Positions 51,495 through 60,433 of a DNA stretch of 64,000 nt are shown here, one piece after another. A model generated the notes under the pieces. It searched no databases, was not told the origin of the DNA, and was given only the letters and a program-made list of their open reading frames with translations. Position 1 is the stretch's first letter. Each line of letters opens with the position of its first letter. The position numbers and the translations under genes are program-made. This DNA comes from Brooklawnia sp032229645 (GTDB taxonomy: Bacteria > Actinomycetota > Actinomycetes > Propionibacteriales > Propionibacteriaceae): contig CAVRLB010000001.1 of assembly GCA_963722295.1 (NCBI GenBank), positions 558,001 through 622,000 on the forward strand, read 5' to 3'.

Positions 51495-52259
51495 ATGGAG
51501 ATCAAGATTCGCGACCTCGATGTATCCATCGAGAAGACCGCTATCGTTCACGGCGTAAATGCAAATATCGGCCCCGGTGAATTCGTCGGCATCATCGGGC
51601 CCAACGGCAGCGGTAAGTCCACTCTTCTGAAGGCCATTTACCGGGTGCTTCAGCCACGCGCCGGCCAGATCTTCTTCGATGAGACGCCCCTTGCCGGGCT
51701 GAGTTTGAAAGAGTCGGCGCGTACGCTGGGTGTGATGACCCAGGCGAGTCATTTCAGCTTCGATTTCAGCGTGCAAGAAGTGGTCATGATGGGACGGGCG
51801 CCCCACAAGAAGGCTCTCGAACCAGACTATGGCGCCGACTTCGAGATCGTGCATTCCACCCTAAGACAGGTCGGCATGGACGACCTCGCCGAGCGCAAAT
51901 TCAACACTCTCTCGGGCGGTGAAAGGCAGCGGGTACTGATAGCCAGGGCGCTGACCACTCAGCCGGCGGCATTGATCCTGGATGAGCCAACCAATCATCT
52001 CGACATCCACTACCAGATCAGTCTGCTCGATATCGTGCAAGGCCTCGATATCGGGGTTTTCGCGGCTATGCACGATCTCAATCTCGCCGCTGCATATTGC
52101 ACCAAGCTCTACGTCATTCAGGCGGGACGGATCGTTGCCTTCGGGACCCCGAAGGATGTGCTGACCCAAGAACTCCTGCGCGAGGTATTCCGAGTGACCA
52201 CCGCGATCCACGAAGACCCGGTCACCGGCCGGATCAGCATCGTATTCACCGGGATCTGA
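51495..52259 (+). CDS. ABC transporter ATPase, BtuD/FecE class
   Basis: This 254-residue protein has Walker A GPNGSGKST, the Q loop MTQASHFSF, signature LSGGERQRVLIARAL, Walker B ALILDEPTNHLD and H loop AMHDLNLA. It drives the preceding permease. Adjacent to it, nudC is convergent with only 5 nt between stops. Confidence 0.93.
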   Translation: MEIKIRDLDVSIEKTAIVHGVNANIGPGEFVGIIGPNGSGKSTLLKAIYRVLQPRAGQIFFDETPLAGLSLKESARTLGVMTQASHFSFDFSVQEVVMMGRAPHKKALEPDYGADFEIVHSTLRQVGMDDLAERKFNTLSGGERQRVLIARALTTQPAALILDEPTNHLDIHYQISLLDIVQGLDIGVFAAMHDLNLAAAYCTKLYVIQAGRIVAFGTPKDVLTQELLREVFRVTTAIHEDPVTGRISIVFTGI

Positions 52260-52264
52260 TCGGG

Positions 52265-53128
52265 TCAGTCCTCAGGTGCCGGCAGAGTTCCGTCGCGCCA
52301 GGCCTCGATGACCTGCGCGGCAATCGACCCCGGTCCCGGCAGATTCAGCCTGCCGGCGCTCACCGCCTGGTCGACATCGGCACGGCTGTACCAGTGTCCC
52401 CACTCCAGCTCGACCTGGTCGACCTGACCGGACGAATGGCTGCGCGCCACGTAGGCCAGCATCAGCGAGCGCGAGAACGGCCACGGTTGCGAACCGAGGA
52501 AACGGCAGGCGTCGATCTTGAGTTTCGCCTCTTCAGCGACCTCGCGGTGCAGCGCATTCTCGGCGCTCTCGCCCGCTTCGATGAATCCCGCCAGGATCGA
52601 CACCCTATTGACGGCCCAGACAGATTGATGGGCCAAGAAGATGCGGTCGTCCTGATCGAGGACCGCAACGATGATCGCCGGGTCGGTGCGCGGAAAATGC
52701 TCCCGGCCGCAGATCACGCAGACGGCCGCGAAACCACCGTTGATATAGCGCAGCTGCCCGCCGCAGCGCGGGCAGAAGCGAGTGTTCTTGTGCCAGTTGA
52801 GCACCGCCAATGCGGCGCTGACCACCTGATATTGCAGATCGCTCAGCCGGCCGTCCCGGATCGTGATCCCGTCGACCTGCTCAACCCGCTGCGCGAACCA
52901 TGACGCCCCGTCGACCCGGCCGAGAAACGCGACGTCGTCGCTGAGTTCACCGGTGGTCGGCACTCCGAACGGTTCGATCGTGAATCTGGAGTCGAAGTCC
53001 ACCTGAAGCAACCGGGCATCAGCCTCGGCCCACGCGTTCCGGATGAGGTCCGGATCCCGTTCCTCAGCATCGCGGTCCAGCAATGCCCGACCATCCCAGG
53101 GCGGCAGATTGAAACGGGTGAGGCTCAT
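52265..53128 (-). CDS. nudC: NAD(+) diphosphatase / NUDIX decapping enzyme
   Basis: The 287-residue protein has a zinc ribbon (CPRCGGQLRY ... CVICGREHFPR), the Nudix box GFIEAGESAENALHREVAEEA with GE/REVxEE, and the NudC-specific SQPWPFSRSLM. It cuts NAD(H) to NMN(H) and AMP and removes NAD caps from RNA. ATG overlaps the adnB stop by 4 nt, so it is the third gene of adnA-adnB-nudC. Confidence 0.94.
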   Translation of the reverse strand: MSLTRFNLPPWDGRALLDRDAEERDPDLIRNAWAEADARLLQVDFDSRFTIEPFGVPTTGELSDDVAFLGRVDGASWFAQRVEQVDGITIRDGRLSDLQYQVVSAALAVLNWHKNTRFCPRCGGQLRYINGGFAAVCVICGREHFPRTDPAIIVAVLDQDDRIFLAHQSVWAVNRVSILAGFIEAGESAENALHREVAEEAKLKIDACRFLGSQPWPFSRSLMLAYVARSHSSGQVDQVELEWGHWYSRADVDQAVSAGRLNLPGPGSIAAQVIEAWRDGTLPAPED

Positions 53129-56100
53129 GCTCCGAGGTTATCGTGTGCGGTGAGCCCGGCCAGCAAGGTGATCATCGAGCGTTCATCGAGCAGTCCGGGC
53201 CGTTCGATGTGATCGGTGAGAACGTGGTAGAAGACCGCGTCCACCCGCCCCACAGGTATCTGCATGCTGTGCGCCCAGGCCATCCGATAGATCGACAACT
53301 GCAACGGGTCGGCCGGAACGTTCGACGTCTTCCAGTCGACGATCTGGTAGTCATGTGCGTCATCGTCCGGCGTGGCGAAAACCGCGTCCATCCTGCCGCG
53401 CACCTGCTGGTGGCCGATGGTCAAGATGAACGGTTCCTCAATGCGCAGCGGCGTCCGCCCTGCATAGCTGCCGCGCTCGAACGCTTCGGTGAGGTTGCGG
53501 AAGAGCTGGTCGGCAGCCCCCGAAGGCTCGTCCGAGGGTTCGGCGTCGAAGTCGTCATCGAGGAACCCGGTCATGCCGAAGCGCATCTCCAACCATTCGT
53601 GGAAGCGGGTGCCGATCGTGGTGCGTTGACTGATCGGCCGCGGCATCGGACGCAACACCTGCCGGGCGAAGGCGGTCTGATCCCGGTTGGCCATCATCAA
53701 CGCGGACGCGGAGATCGACGCTGGCAGTACGACCTCGCTGCGTGGTCGCCGCCGCCTGCGTTCGGCTGAGATGAGCATCTCGGCAAGCGCATGCCAGTTC
53801 TCCCCCTGCCGCTGCGCATCGGCGTCGGACGCCACCAGCGGTAGCTGATCGGCGGTCCCGGCTCGCTGGATCTGCCGGGCCGCGTCGCTGAGGGCCACGA
53901 GCTTTGCCTCGTCGATCGGCACCGGCCAGCGCTGATGCAATTCGACTCCGAGTAGCGGATTCGTCTCGGACGGCGCGGCTTCGATGTCGACCCGGGTGCC
54001 CGGCGCCTGGCAGAGTGTCCGGAAGTAGTCCGAGGGCGCCTTGACGTTCTTGCGGCCCGGAAACCAGTAGTGGCAGCTGGCCACCAACTGCATGCGCGCG
54101 CGGGTCACCCCGACATAGATGAGCCTGTCCTCGGCCTGCCGCTGCGCGGCCGACAGTGCAGCTTTGAAGCCCTTGTTGAGTTCTGGAGTGCTCACCTCAT
54201 CCAGCTGCGGAACCCACTTCGCGTCGCCGCGCAATGCCGCCGGCATGACACCGGCCTGGGTCGTCCAGTTATCGGTGGATTGCGTGCTGGGGAATGCGGC
54301 CTTGCATAGTCCGGGGAGGAAGACAAGATCCCATTCCAGGCCTTTCGAGCGGTGCACCGTGAGTAGCTTGACCGATTCGTCGCTGCTCGGAACCGCCCGG
54401 TCGAGGCCTTGGCCTTCGTCTCGTTCGGCCTCGAACCACGCGAGCAGGCCACTGAGCGCGCCGTCCCCGTCGATGTCGACATACTCCCCGACAACGTCGG
54501 CGAATCGTTCCAGCTGCCGACCGCGTCCCGACGCGAGCAGATCAACATCACAGCTCAGCTCCAGCGCTATGCCACTGGTATCGATCACCCGGTGCACCAG
54601 TTCGAGCAACGGTTCGTCGCGATGCCTGCGCAGTTCGTGAAGCTCCGAGGCAAACGCGGCCAGTCGCTGCCTCGCATCGGCAGAGACCGGCGCCGCACCC
54701 AGGTCCTCGACCGCATCCATCAAACACAGCTGCGACGTAGGCTCGAACTGGTCTCCGATCTGTGTGAAGGCGTCGCTGCGGTGATCGTCACCCGGCGTCG
54801 GACGAGCCGCTCGCAAGAGTTCATGCGCCCGAGTTCCCAGCACGGCCAGGTCGCGCGGACCGATCCGCCATCTCGGCCCGCTCAACAGGCGGACGACTTC
54901 GGGGTTCGCGGTGACATCATCGATCAGGTGCAGTGTCGCGACAACGTCTGCGATCTCGGGCACTTCGAGCAGGCCACCCAGACCGACGATTTCCACCGGC
55001 ACATCGCGATCGACCAGAGCCTCGAAGACCGAACCGATCGGAGAATTCGTCCTGGTGAGCACCGCTATCTGGGACCAACTGCTGACCTGCCCGGTTCGTC
55101 TGGCCGCCAGGATCTGGTCGGCAAGCCAGTCGACTTCTTGCGGCCAGGTATCGAAGCTCGCGGTGCGCACCACTCCGCCGACCAATCCGTCGGGGGCACG
55201 CAGCAGCCGTTCTTGCGCGCTGACGCCTTCTCCGAGCAGACGCTGATCCGAGCGAAGCGGGCCGGCAAGTTCATTGGCCACCTCGAGGATCGCCGGTTTA
55301 CTACGGCGATTGATGCCAAGAGTGAAATGGGACGCCGGCCCGCCATCGCGCTGGGGAAAGTCGATGCCGAACTGGAGGATATTGCTCGGCGCCGCTCCTC
55401 GCCAGCCGTAGATCGCCTGGAATGGGTCGCCGACCGCGGTGACCGGGAAGCCGCGGCCGAGTTCGGGGTCCGGCCCGGAGAAGAGGCGCTGCAGCAGGTG
55501 CGCCTGGGCGAACGACGTGTCCTGATACTCGTCCAGCAGTACGACCCTGAATTGTTCCCGCAGCTGCCTGGTCACGTCGGCGGACGCATCGAGCAGGTGC
55601 ACCGCCTGGGCCATCTGGTCGGCGAACTCGGTGAAGCCGCGCTCGTGCTTGAGCCGGCGGTAGTCGGCTATCAGGCCGAGCAGTTCGCCGCGGGCCGCCA
55701 CGGTGCTCTGGGATGTCTTGACGGCGACGGTGGGGCCTCCCCCATTCCCGGTTTTCACCGAGTCCAGTTCGCGCGAGAATGCCTCGTCCTCGGCCACGAC
55801 CTCGGCCGGTTCGACCAGATGATTGCGCAACTCGGCATCCAGTTTGAGTAGCCGGTCTGCCAGCGTCGCCGGCTGCCACTGACTGAGCGCGGGCAGCGTG
55901 CCGCTGGTGTTGGCCACCGCCTGGGCCGCCAGCCGGTAGCGAGTGGCCCCGGTGATGAGAATCTGGTCGGCTTCGACGCCGATGCGCAGCCCGTGATCGC
56001 TCACCAGCCGCCCCACGAACGAGTCGTAGGTGGTGATCAGCTGACGTCCCTCGTCGCAGGCATGGTCGGGATCGATCAGATCGGCCTTCGCGAGAGCCTC

Positions 56101-56352
56101 GTCCACTCGCTGGGAGAGCTCGAGGGCAGCCTTGCGGGTGAAGGTCAGGCCGAGCACCTGATCGGGGCGCAGTTGTCCGGTGGCGACCAGCCAGACCACG
56201 CGCGCAGCCATCACTGTCGTCTTTCCGGTACCCGCGCCGGCGATGATGACTCCTGGTGCGAGTGGGGCGGTGATCGCGGTCAGCTGTTCGGCACTGAACC
56301 GAATCTGCAGCAGCCCGGCCAGCTGGTCGGGCGACCTCAGGTACGTCCTCAT
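53125..56352 (-). CDS. adnB: AdnB helicase-nuclease subunit
   Basis: This 1075-residue protein is a UvrD-like motor plus RecB nuclease. Motifs: AGAGTGKTTVMAARV, LDEYQDTSFAQ, GDPFQAIYGWRGA, LGINRRSK and VHRSKGLEWDLVF. The nuclease has GRMDAVFA and QIVDWKTSN. By mycobacterial analogy (Rv3201c, from memory) it is the leading motor of AdnAB, resecting double-strand ends. GGAGGTGAACAGTC precedes the ATG, which overlaps the adnA stop. Confidence 0.93.
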   Translation of the reverse strand: MRTYLRSPDQLAGLLQIRFSAEQLTAITAPLAPGVIIAGAGTGKTTVMAARVVWLVATGQLRPDQVLGLTFTRKAALELSQRVDEALAKADLIDPDHACDEGRQLITTYDSFVGRLVSDHGLRIGVEADQILITGATRYRLAAQAVANTSGTLPALSQWQPATLADRLLKLDAELRNHLVEPAEVVAEDEAFSRELDSVKTGNGGGPTVAVKTSQSTVAARGELLGLIADYRRLKHERGFTEFADQMAQAVHLLDASADVTRQLREQFRVVLLDEYQDTSFAQAHLLQRLFSGPDPELGRGFPVTAVGDPFQAIYGWRGAAPSNILQFGIDFPQRDGGPASHFTLGINRRSKPAILEVANELAGPLRSDQRLLGEGVSAQERLLRAPDGLVGGVVRTASFDTWPQEVDWLADQILAARRTGQVSSWSQIAVLTRTNSPIGSVFEALVDRDVPVEIVGLGGLLEVPEIADVVATLHLIDDVTANPEVVRLLSGPRWRIGPRDLAVLGTRAHELLRAARPTPGDDHRSDAFTQIGDQFEPTSQLCLMDAVEDLGAAPVSADARQRLAAFASELHELRRHRDEPLLELVHRVIDTSGIALELSCDVDLLASGRGRQLERFADVVGEYVDIDGDGALSGLLAWFEAERDEGQGLDRAVPSSDESVKLLTVHRSKGLEWDLVFLPGLCKAAFPSTQSTDNWTTQAGVMPAALRGDAKWVPQLDEVSTPELNKGFKAALSAAQRQAEDRLIYVGVTRARMQLVASCHYWFPGRKNVKAPSDYFRTLCQAPGTRVDIEAAPSETNPLLGVELHQRWPVPIDEAKLVALSDAARQIQRAGTADQLPLVASDADAQRQGENWHALAEMLISAERRRRRPRSEVVLPASISASALMMANRDQTAFARQVLRPMPRPISQRTTIGTRFHEWLEMRFGMTGFLDDDFDAEPSDEPSGAADQLFRNLTEAFERGSYAGRTPLRIEEPFILTIGHQQVRGRMDAVFATPDDDAHDYQIVDWKTSNVPADPLQLSIYRMAWAHSMQIPVGRVDAVFYHVLTDHIERPGLLDERSMITLLAGLTAHDNLGA

Positions 56353-59300
56353 GACTGTTCACCTCCTACAGACTGTGCGGGGCAGCCCAGCCTGAAATCG
56401 CAATAGCGGCAACTCTGTTGCACATTCGCATAGAAGTCTTCCGTCGCGACGATCTCGGCCGCCTGGCTCAGATGCTCGTGGACCCAGGTCGGGCCGGATG
56501 GCTCGAGGGCGGGCTGAGTGCGCACCGTGGGCCCCTCACCCTTGGCCACCTTCAGGTAGATCGCGTGCGCATCGGTCAACTCCCGGATACCGCCGGTCAA
56601 GTCATCGAAGAGACCCTCACGCACCGCCAGCTGGTAGATCCCCAGCTGGTCCATCTCGGTCATCTCCTGCTGCGTCCGGGCCCTGCTGCTCGTCTTGAAA
56701 TCGACGACCCGCAGCCGGTTGGACGCATCGACCTCCAGTCGGTCGACGGTACCGGTGATCAGCAGCTGTCTGCCGGCCAGTTCCACGTCCAGCCGGAATC
56801 CAATCTCGACCCCCACGACCTCGGCGTGGTCGCTGCTCGCCGCCCAGCTGTCGTAGCGCTGCAGCGCGCCGACCGCCTGCTCGTACTGGGCCTGCGCGTA
56901 CCAGGTGGCGCCATACGGCAGCTGCGGCCAGACCTCGGCCAATCGGTCGGCGAACTGCGCGGCGGGAGTTTCGGTCTGTGCCGCCTCGGCAATCAGCTGG
57001 TGCACCAATGTGCCGAAAACAGCGCGAACATCCTTCGGTGCACGGCCATTCGCCGGGCCACCGAGAAACCACTGCCGCGGACAGGCCAAGATCGATTCCA
57101 CCGCGCTGCCGCTCAACCTGATGGGCTTGTCAGCGGCAGCAACGGCGAGTCCGGGATCGCTGACTTGGCGTAGTCCCCACCACTGGCCGGGGTCGGCTCC
57201 GGTGGCCAGACCGCGGCCGCGGTCGTCGCGTTGGCCGGCGAGCCATGCCAGTTCGGACGCGGCCTGCTGGCGTAACGCGGGGCTGACCGATTCGTCGGTG
57301 GCCGTCCTGCGCAGCATCGCGACGAGTCCGTCGAGAGTCGAGGGCATCGGCTCGGACCGACGCTCGGTGACCTTGACGCCGAGTTCGGTGATGAACCTCG
57401 ACGGTGCCTCGATCTCACCGCCTGGGTCGGCGATCGCTATCGCGATCAGACCCCGCTGTGCCCGGCTCGCCGCCAGCAAGAACGAACGGCGCTCGGCAGC
57501 GATCCGCTCGGTGGGCGCCTCGGGAGGCTGGAAACCGCCGGGGGCCAGCAGGTCCGCGCGTAGCAATCCCCCGGGTTCGCTGATGCGAGGCCATCGTCCT
57601 TCTTGCAGCCCGGCGAGCACCACGAGATCCCAGTGCATGCCCTTCGCGCGATAGGGGGTGATGATCGCGACGCTGTCGCGGCGCGGGTCGGATTCGCGGG
57701 TGGTGTCGGCGGCAATCTGACGAGCCTGCACCTCTGCGATCAGGGCCCGGACTCCGGCCGTGCCGTTCCAGCTCGGCTGTCTGGCCGCCAGATCGAAGAG
57801 CGCCACCACGGCGTCCAGATCGCGGTGGGCGCGCACGGAGTTCTCGGTCCCGCGCAGTGCCTCGGCTTGCAGAAGCTGGGGCCACGACGTCGCCGACCAC
57901 GCCTTCCACAGCAGCGCGGACATATCCGCGCCCTGATCGATCAGCTCGGCCAGCTCGGCCAGCAGCCCACGCAGCCTGATCACAGCATCCAGCTCCACTG
58001 TGCGTCCGGTCGTCTGGTCATCGCCGATCAGCACCGGTGCTGCCAGCTCGGCGGCGATCAACGCCGCCGAGGCCGGCAACAGCCCGTCGGCCTGCACCGA
58101 TGCGGCCTTCGTGCGCAGCTGCCGGCCAAGCCGGCGTAGCCCCAGCGCGTCGAGGCCACCCAGCGGGGTCCGCAGCAGCCGCGCCGCCAGGCCCGGCTCA
58201 AGCTTTCCGGCGTCGGCGAGTAGCGCGGCTCCCTGCACCACGGCCAGCAGTTGACGCACCGGCGGCTCGTCGGCGAGTGCCACCTCGTCCCCGGCGATCT
58301 GAACCGGGATACCTGCGGCCGACAATCTCTTGGCCAGCGATGAGGTACCCTGCTCGCCTGCTGGGCAGATGACTGCCAGCCGACGCCAGCCGACGCCGTC
58401 GCGCAGATGCGCCTCGCGCAATACTTCGGCGATTCGTTCGGCCTCGTCGCCGGCATCGGGCACGATCTCGACCCGCACAGCCCTGGGCTGCTCCACCTCA
58501 CGGGTTCCATGATGTGCCACTCCGCGTACCGGCAGCCGCGTCGCCACCGCGTTCAGCGACCGGGCTATCTGCGGATCGGTAGCCGGCGTCTCGACCAGTT
58601 GCAGCAACGCGGCCGGAGCGCCCGGCAGGCTGAACCGGTCAGCGAAATCGGTGACCGCTCGCTGATCGGCACCACGGAACTGCGAGATGGCGGTGTCGGG
58701 GTCGGCGAAAGCGACGACCCGGCTGCCGGCGCGGTGCGCGTCTGCGAGCAGGTTGATCATGCCCCGATCGAGCTCCGCGAACTCATCACAGACGACCATC
58801 GCCGCGCTTTCGGGCAGCCGCCCGGCGATTTGCGGGTCTGCCAGCAGCATCCGCGCCCGGAAGACCAGCTCGGTGTAATCGATCACCGCCTCGGCGTCCA
58901 TGACGTCGAGATACTCCCCGAAGAACGCCGCAGTCGCCACCCATTCCGGACGGCCGGCACGCTCTCCGGCCGCCGCCAGATCTTCGGGATCGAAGCCCAA
59001 CTGGCGGGCCCTGGCAAGAATCGCCCTGATCTGTCGCGCGAATCCGCGGGTGCCCAGCGCCGGTACCAACTCGCGCGGCCACGCGGATTCATCACGACCG
59101 GACAACAATTCTCGAACCCGATATTCCTGCTCGGGCGCGCTCAGCAACCGAGGAGTGCCGATTTCGCGATCGGCGAAACGGTGCAGTAGCTGCAAGCACC
59201 AGCCATGCACGGTGGTGATCTGCAGGCCACGTTGAGTCGTGCCGAGGGCAGCGATGATACGCGCCCTGAGTTGCTGCGCCTGGCCGCGCGAGCCGGTCAA

Positions 59301-59525
59301 TACAACGAGCTTTGACAAGGGAAGACCCGCATTCACCCGCGAGACCACGGTGGCCACCAGCGCAGTCGTCTTGCCGCTGGCCGGACCGCCGACCACGCAC
59401 AGCGCGGCGCTACTACCGGTCACCTGCCCGACTACGGCACGCTGACCGGTCGTCAAAATCTCAGGCTCGTGGAACGGCTGCGCGGGGAGCAAAACGGGGC
59501 CTTCGGGGCGAATCATGAGACCCAT
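56349..59525 (-). CDS. adnA: AdnA helicase-nuclease subunit
   Basis: ATG at 59525 gives 1058 residues, close to the remembered 1055 of mycobacterial AdnA. Walker A is GGPASGKTTAL, motif II is MVVCDEFAELDRG, motif V is YRAKGMHWDLVVL. The RecB-like nuclease has GTVDRLEV and RVVDFKTSS, and cysteines LACPRQW and SCRYCDFRLGC can hold an iron-sulfur cluster. First gene of adnA-adnB-nudC. The frame stays open to 59903, but that part overlaps the divergent csp gene and has no homology. Confidence 0.93.
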   Translation of the reverse strand: MGLMIRPEGPVLLPAQPFHEPEILTTGQRAVVGQVTGSSAALCVVGGPASGKTTALVATVVSRVNAGLPLSKLVVLTGSRGQAQQLRARIIAALGTTQRGLQITTVHGWCLQLLHRFADREIGTPRLLSAPEQEYRVRELLSGRDESAWPRELVPALGTRGFARQIRAILARARQLGFDPEDLAAAGERAGRPEWVATAAFFGEYLDVMDAEAVIDYTELVFRARMLLADPQIAGRLPESAAMVVCDEFAELDRGMINLLADAHRAGSRVVAFADPDTAISQFRGADQRAVTDFADRFSLPGAPAALLQLVETPATDPQIARSLNAVATRLPVRGVAHHGTREVEQPRAVRVEIVPDAGDEAERIAEVLREAHLRDGVGWRRLAVICPAGEQGTSSLAKRLSAAGIPVQIAGDEVALADEPPVRQLLAVVQGAALLADAGKLEPGLAARLLRTPLGGLDALGLRRLGRQLRTKAASVQADGLLPASAALIAAELAAPVLIGDDQTTGRTVELDAVIRLRGLLAELAELIDQGADMSALLWKAWSATSWPQLLQAEALRGTENSVRAHRDLDAVVALFDLAARQPSWNGTAGVRALIAEVQARQIAADTTRESDPRRDSVAIITPYRAKGMHWDLVVLAGLQEGRWPRISEPGGLLRADLLAPGGFQPPEAPTERIAAERRSFLLAASRAQRGLIAIAIADPGGEIEAPSRFITELGVKVTERRSEPMPSTLDGLVAMLRRTATDESVSPALRQQAASELAWLAGQRDDRGRGLATGADPGQWWGLRQVSDPGLAVAAADKPIRLSGSAVESILACPRQWFLGGPANGRAPKDVRAVFGTLVHQLIAEAAQTETPAAQFADRLAEVWPQLPYGATWYAQAQYEQAVGALQRYDSWAASSDHAEVVGVEIGFRLDVELAGRQLLITGTVDRLEVDASNRLRVVDFKTSSRARTQQEMTEMDQLGIYQLAVREGLFDDLTGGIRELTDAHAIYLKVAKGEGPTVRTQPALEPSGPTWVHEHLSQAAEIVATEDFYANVQQSCRYCDFRLGCPAQSVGGEQS

Positions 59526-59708
59526 CGAACCACGGCCCTCTGACAGTTTTCGTGACTTCGGGGCCCTGGATGTGGGAGAGTAGGTCATGCCACGCAAGTT
59601 CAGGCTGCAGTACCTAGGCTGTATCCCGGTTTTGCTCCAACCCTTTGGGGGCTGGAACGGCAGGTGACCGTGAGGTACGGACGCCAAAAGAAGTATGAGG
59701 AGAAACAC

Positions 59709-59915
59709 ATGGCGCAGGGAACCGTCAAATGGTTCAATGCCGAGAAGGGCTACGGCTTCATCGCCGTCGACGGATCGAATGACGACGTCTTCGTTCACTA
59801 CTCGGCCATCGACGCAGCGGGCTTCCGCTCGCTCGAGGAAGGCCAGAAGGTCGAATTCGAGATCACCCAGGGCCCGAAGGGCCAGCAGGCCGATAGCGTT
59901 CACATCATCGGCTGA
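59709..59915 (+). CDS. cold-shock RNA chaperone (CspA family)
   Basis: This 68-residue OB-fold protein has KWFNAEKGYGFIAVDG (RNP1) and DVFVHYSAI (RNP2). It binds RNA and melts secondary structure. GAGGAG precedes the ATG. The leader before it includes a TCCAACCC/GGGGCTGGA hairpin at about 59636-59655. A 17-bp terminator follows. Confidence 0.95.
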   Translation: MAQGTVKWFNAEKGYGFIAVDGSNDDVFVHYSAIDAAGFRSLEEGQKVEFEITQGPKGQQADSVHIIG

Positions 59916-59970
59916 CGCAAGACCATAGACTTCGAGGTCACGTGTTTAGGCCGTGATCTCCCGAAACCCC

Positions 59971-60006
59971 AAGTAGGGGCCGCATCATCTGATGCGGCCC
60001 CTACTT
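59971..60006 (+). terminator. terminator after csp
   Basis: AAGTAGGGGCCGCATCA / TGATGCGGCCCCTACTT is a perfect 17-bp stem with a two-base loop. It has A-rich and T-ended flanks but no long U-tract. Confidence 0.75.
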
Positions 60007-60078
60007 GCATCCACGCGTGATTACGCGTCCAGCCGAACCGCGCAGATTCGGTTCACGTGAGCGAGTAGGTTTAGGGGC

Positions 60079-60324
60079 GTGGAGATCAAGATTGGCGTCC
60101 GCAATATTGGACGAGAGCTGAATGTCGAGACGGACCAGACCGCTGAGCAGATCGAGAAGAACCTGCGCGAGGCAGGCACTGATGGCCTGCTGGTCATTGA
60201 GGCCACCCAGGGACGCAAGGTCCTGCTACCCACCGCCGCCATCGGATATGTCGACCTGGGCCAGGAAATCGCTCGCCCGGTCGGCTTCGGCTTCAGTGGC
60301 CAACCCGACGCCACGATCAGGTAG
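60079..60324 (+). CDS. DUF3107 protein (TB9.4-like)
   Basis: This 81-residue protein begins MEIKIGVRNIGRELNVETDQTAEQI and ends with a Gly/Phe stretch FGFSGQ; it agrees with the DUF3107 family (mycobacterial TB9.4). A GTG start. The function is unknown. Its place close to rhlE matches mycobacteria. Confidence 0.88.
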   Translation: MEIKIGVRNIGRELNVETDQTAEQIEKNLREAGTDGLLVIEATQGRKVLLPTAAIGYVDLGQEIARPVGFGFSGQPDATIR

Positions 60325-60346
60325 CGTCCTGGTCATCTCTGAGCAA

Positions 60347-60393
60347 GATGAGGGGCTGTCTGAGCCCATCATGGACTCGGACAACCCCTCATC
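60347..60393. terminator. bidirectional hairpin between DUF3107 and the lipoprotein gene
   Basis: GATGAGGGG...TGTC...GAG pairs with CTC...GACA...CCCCTCATC (18 positions with one mismatch and one wobble) and the next bases are TTCGTCT. The genes on both sides converge. Confidence 0.65.
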
Positions 60394-60433
60394 TTCGTCT
60401 CACTCGTCTCGGTGCATGAGCGTCGCGGGGTGG

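Noticed and set aside
59526..59903. extended N terminus of adnA
   Set aside because: It would overlap the divergent csp gene and has no homology; the ATG at 59525 gives the family length.
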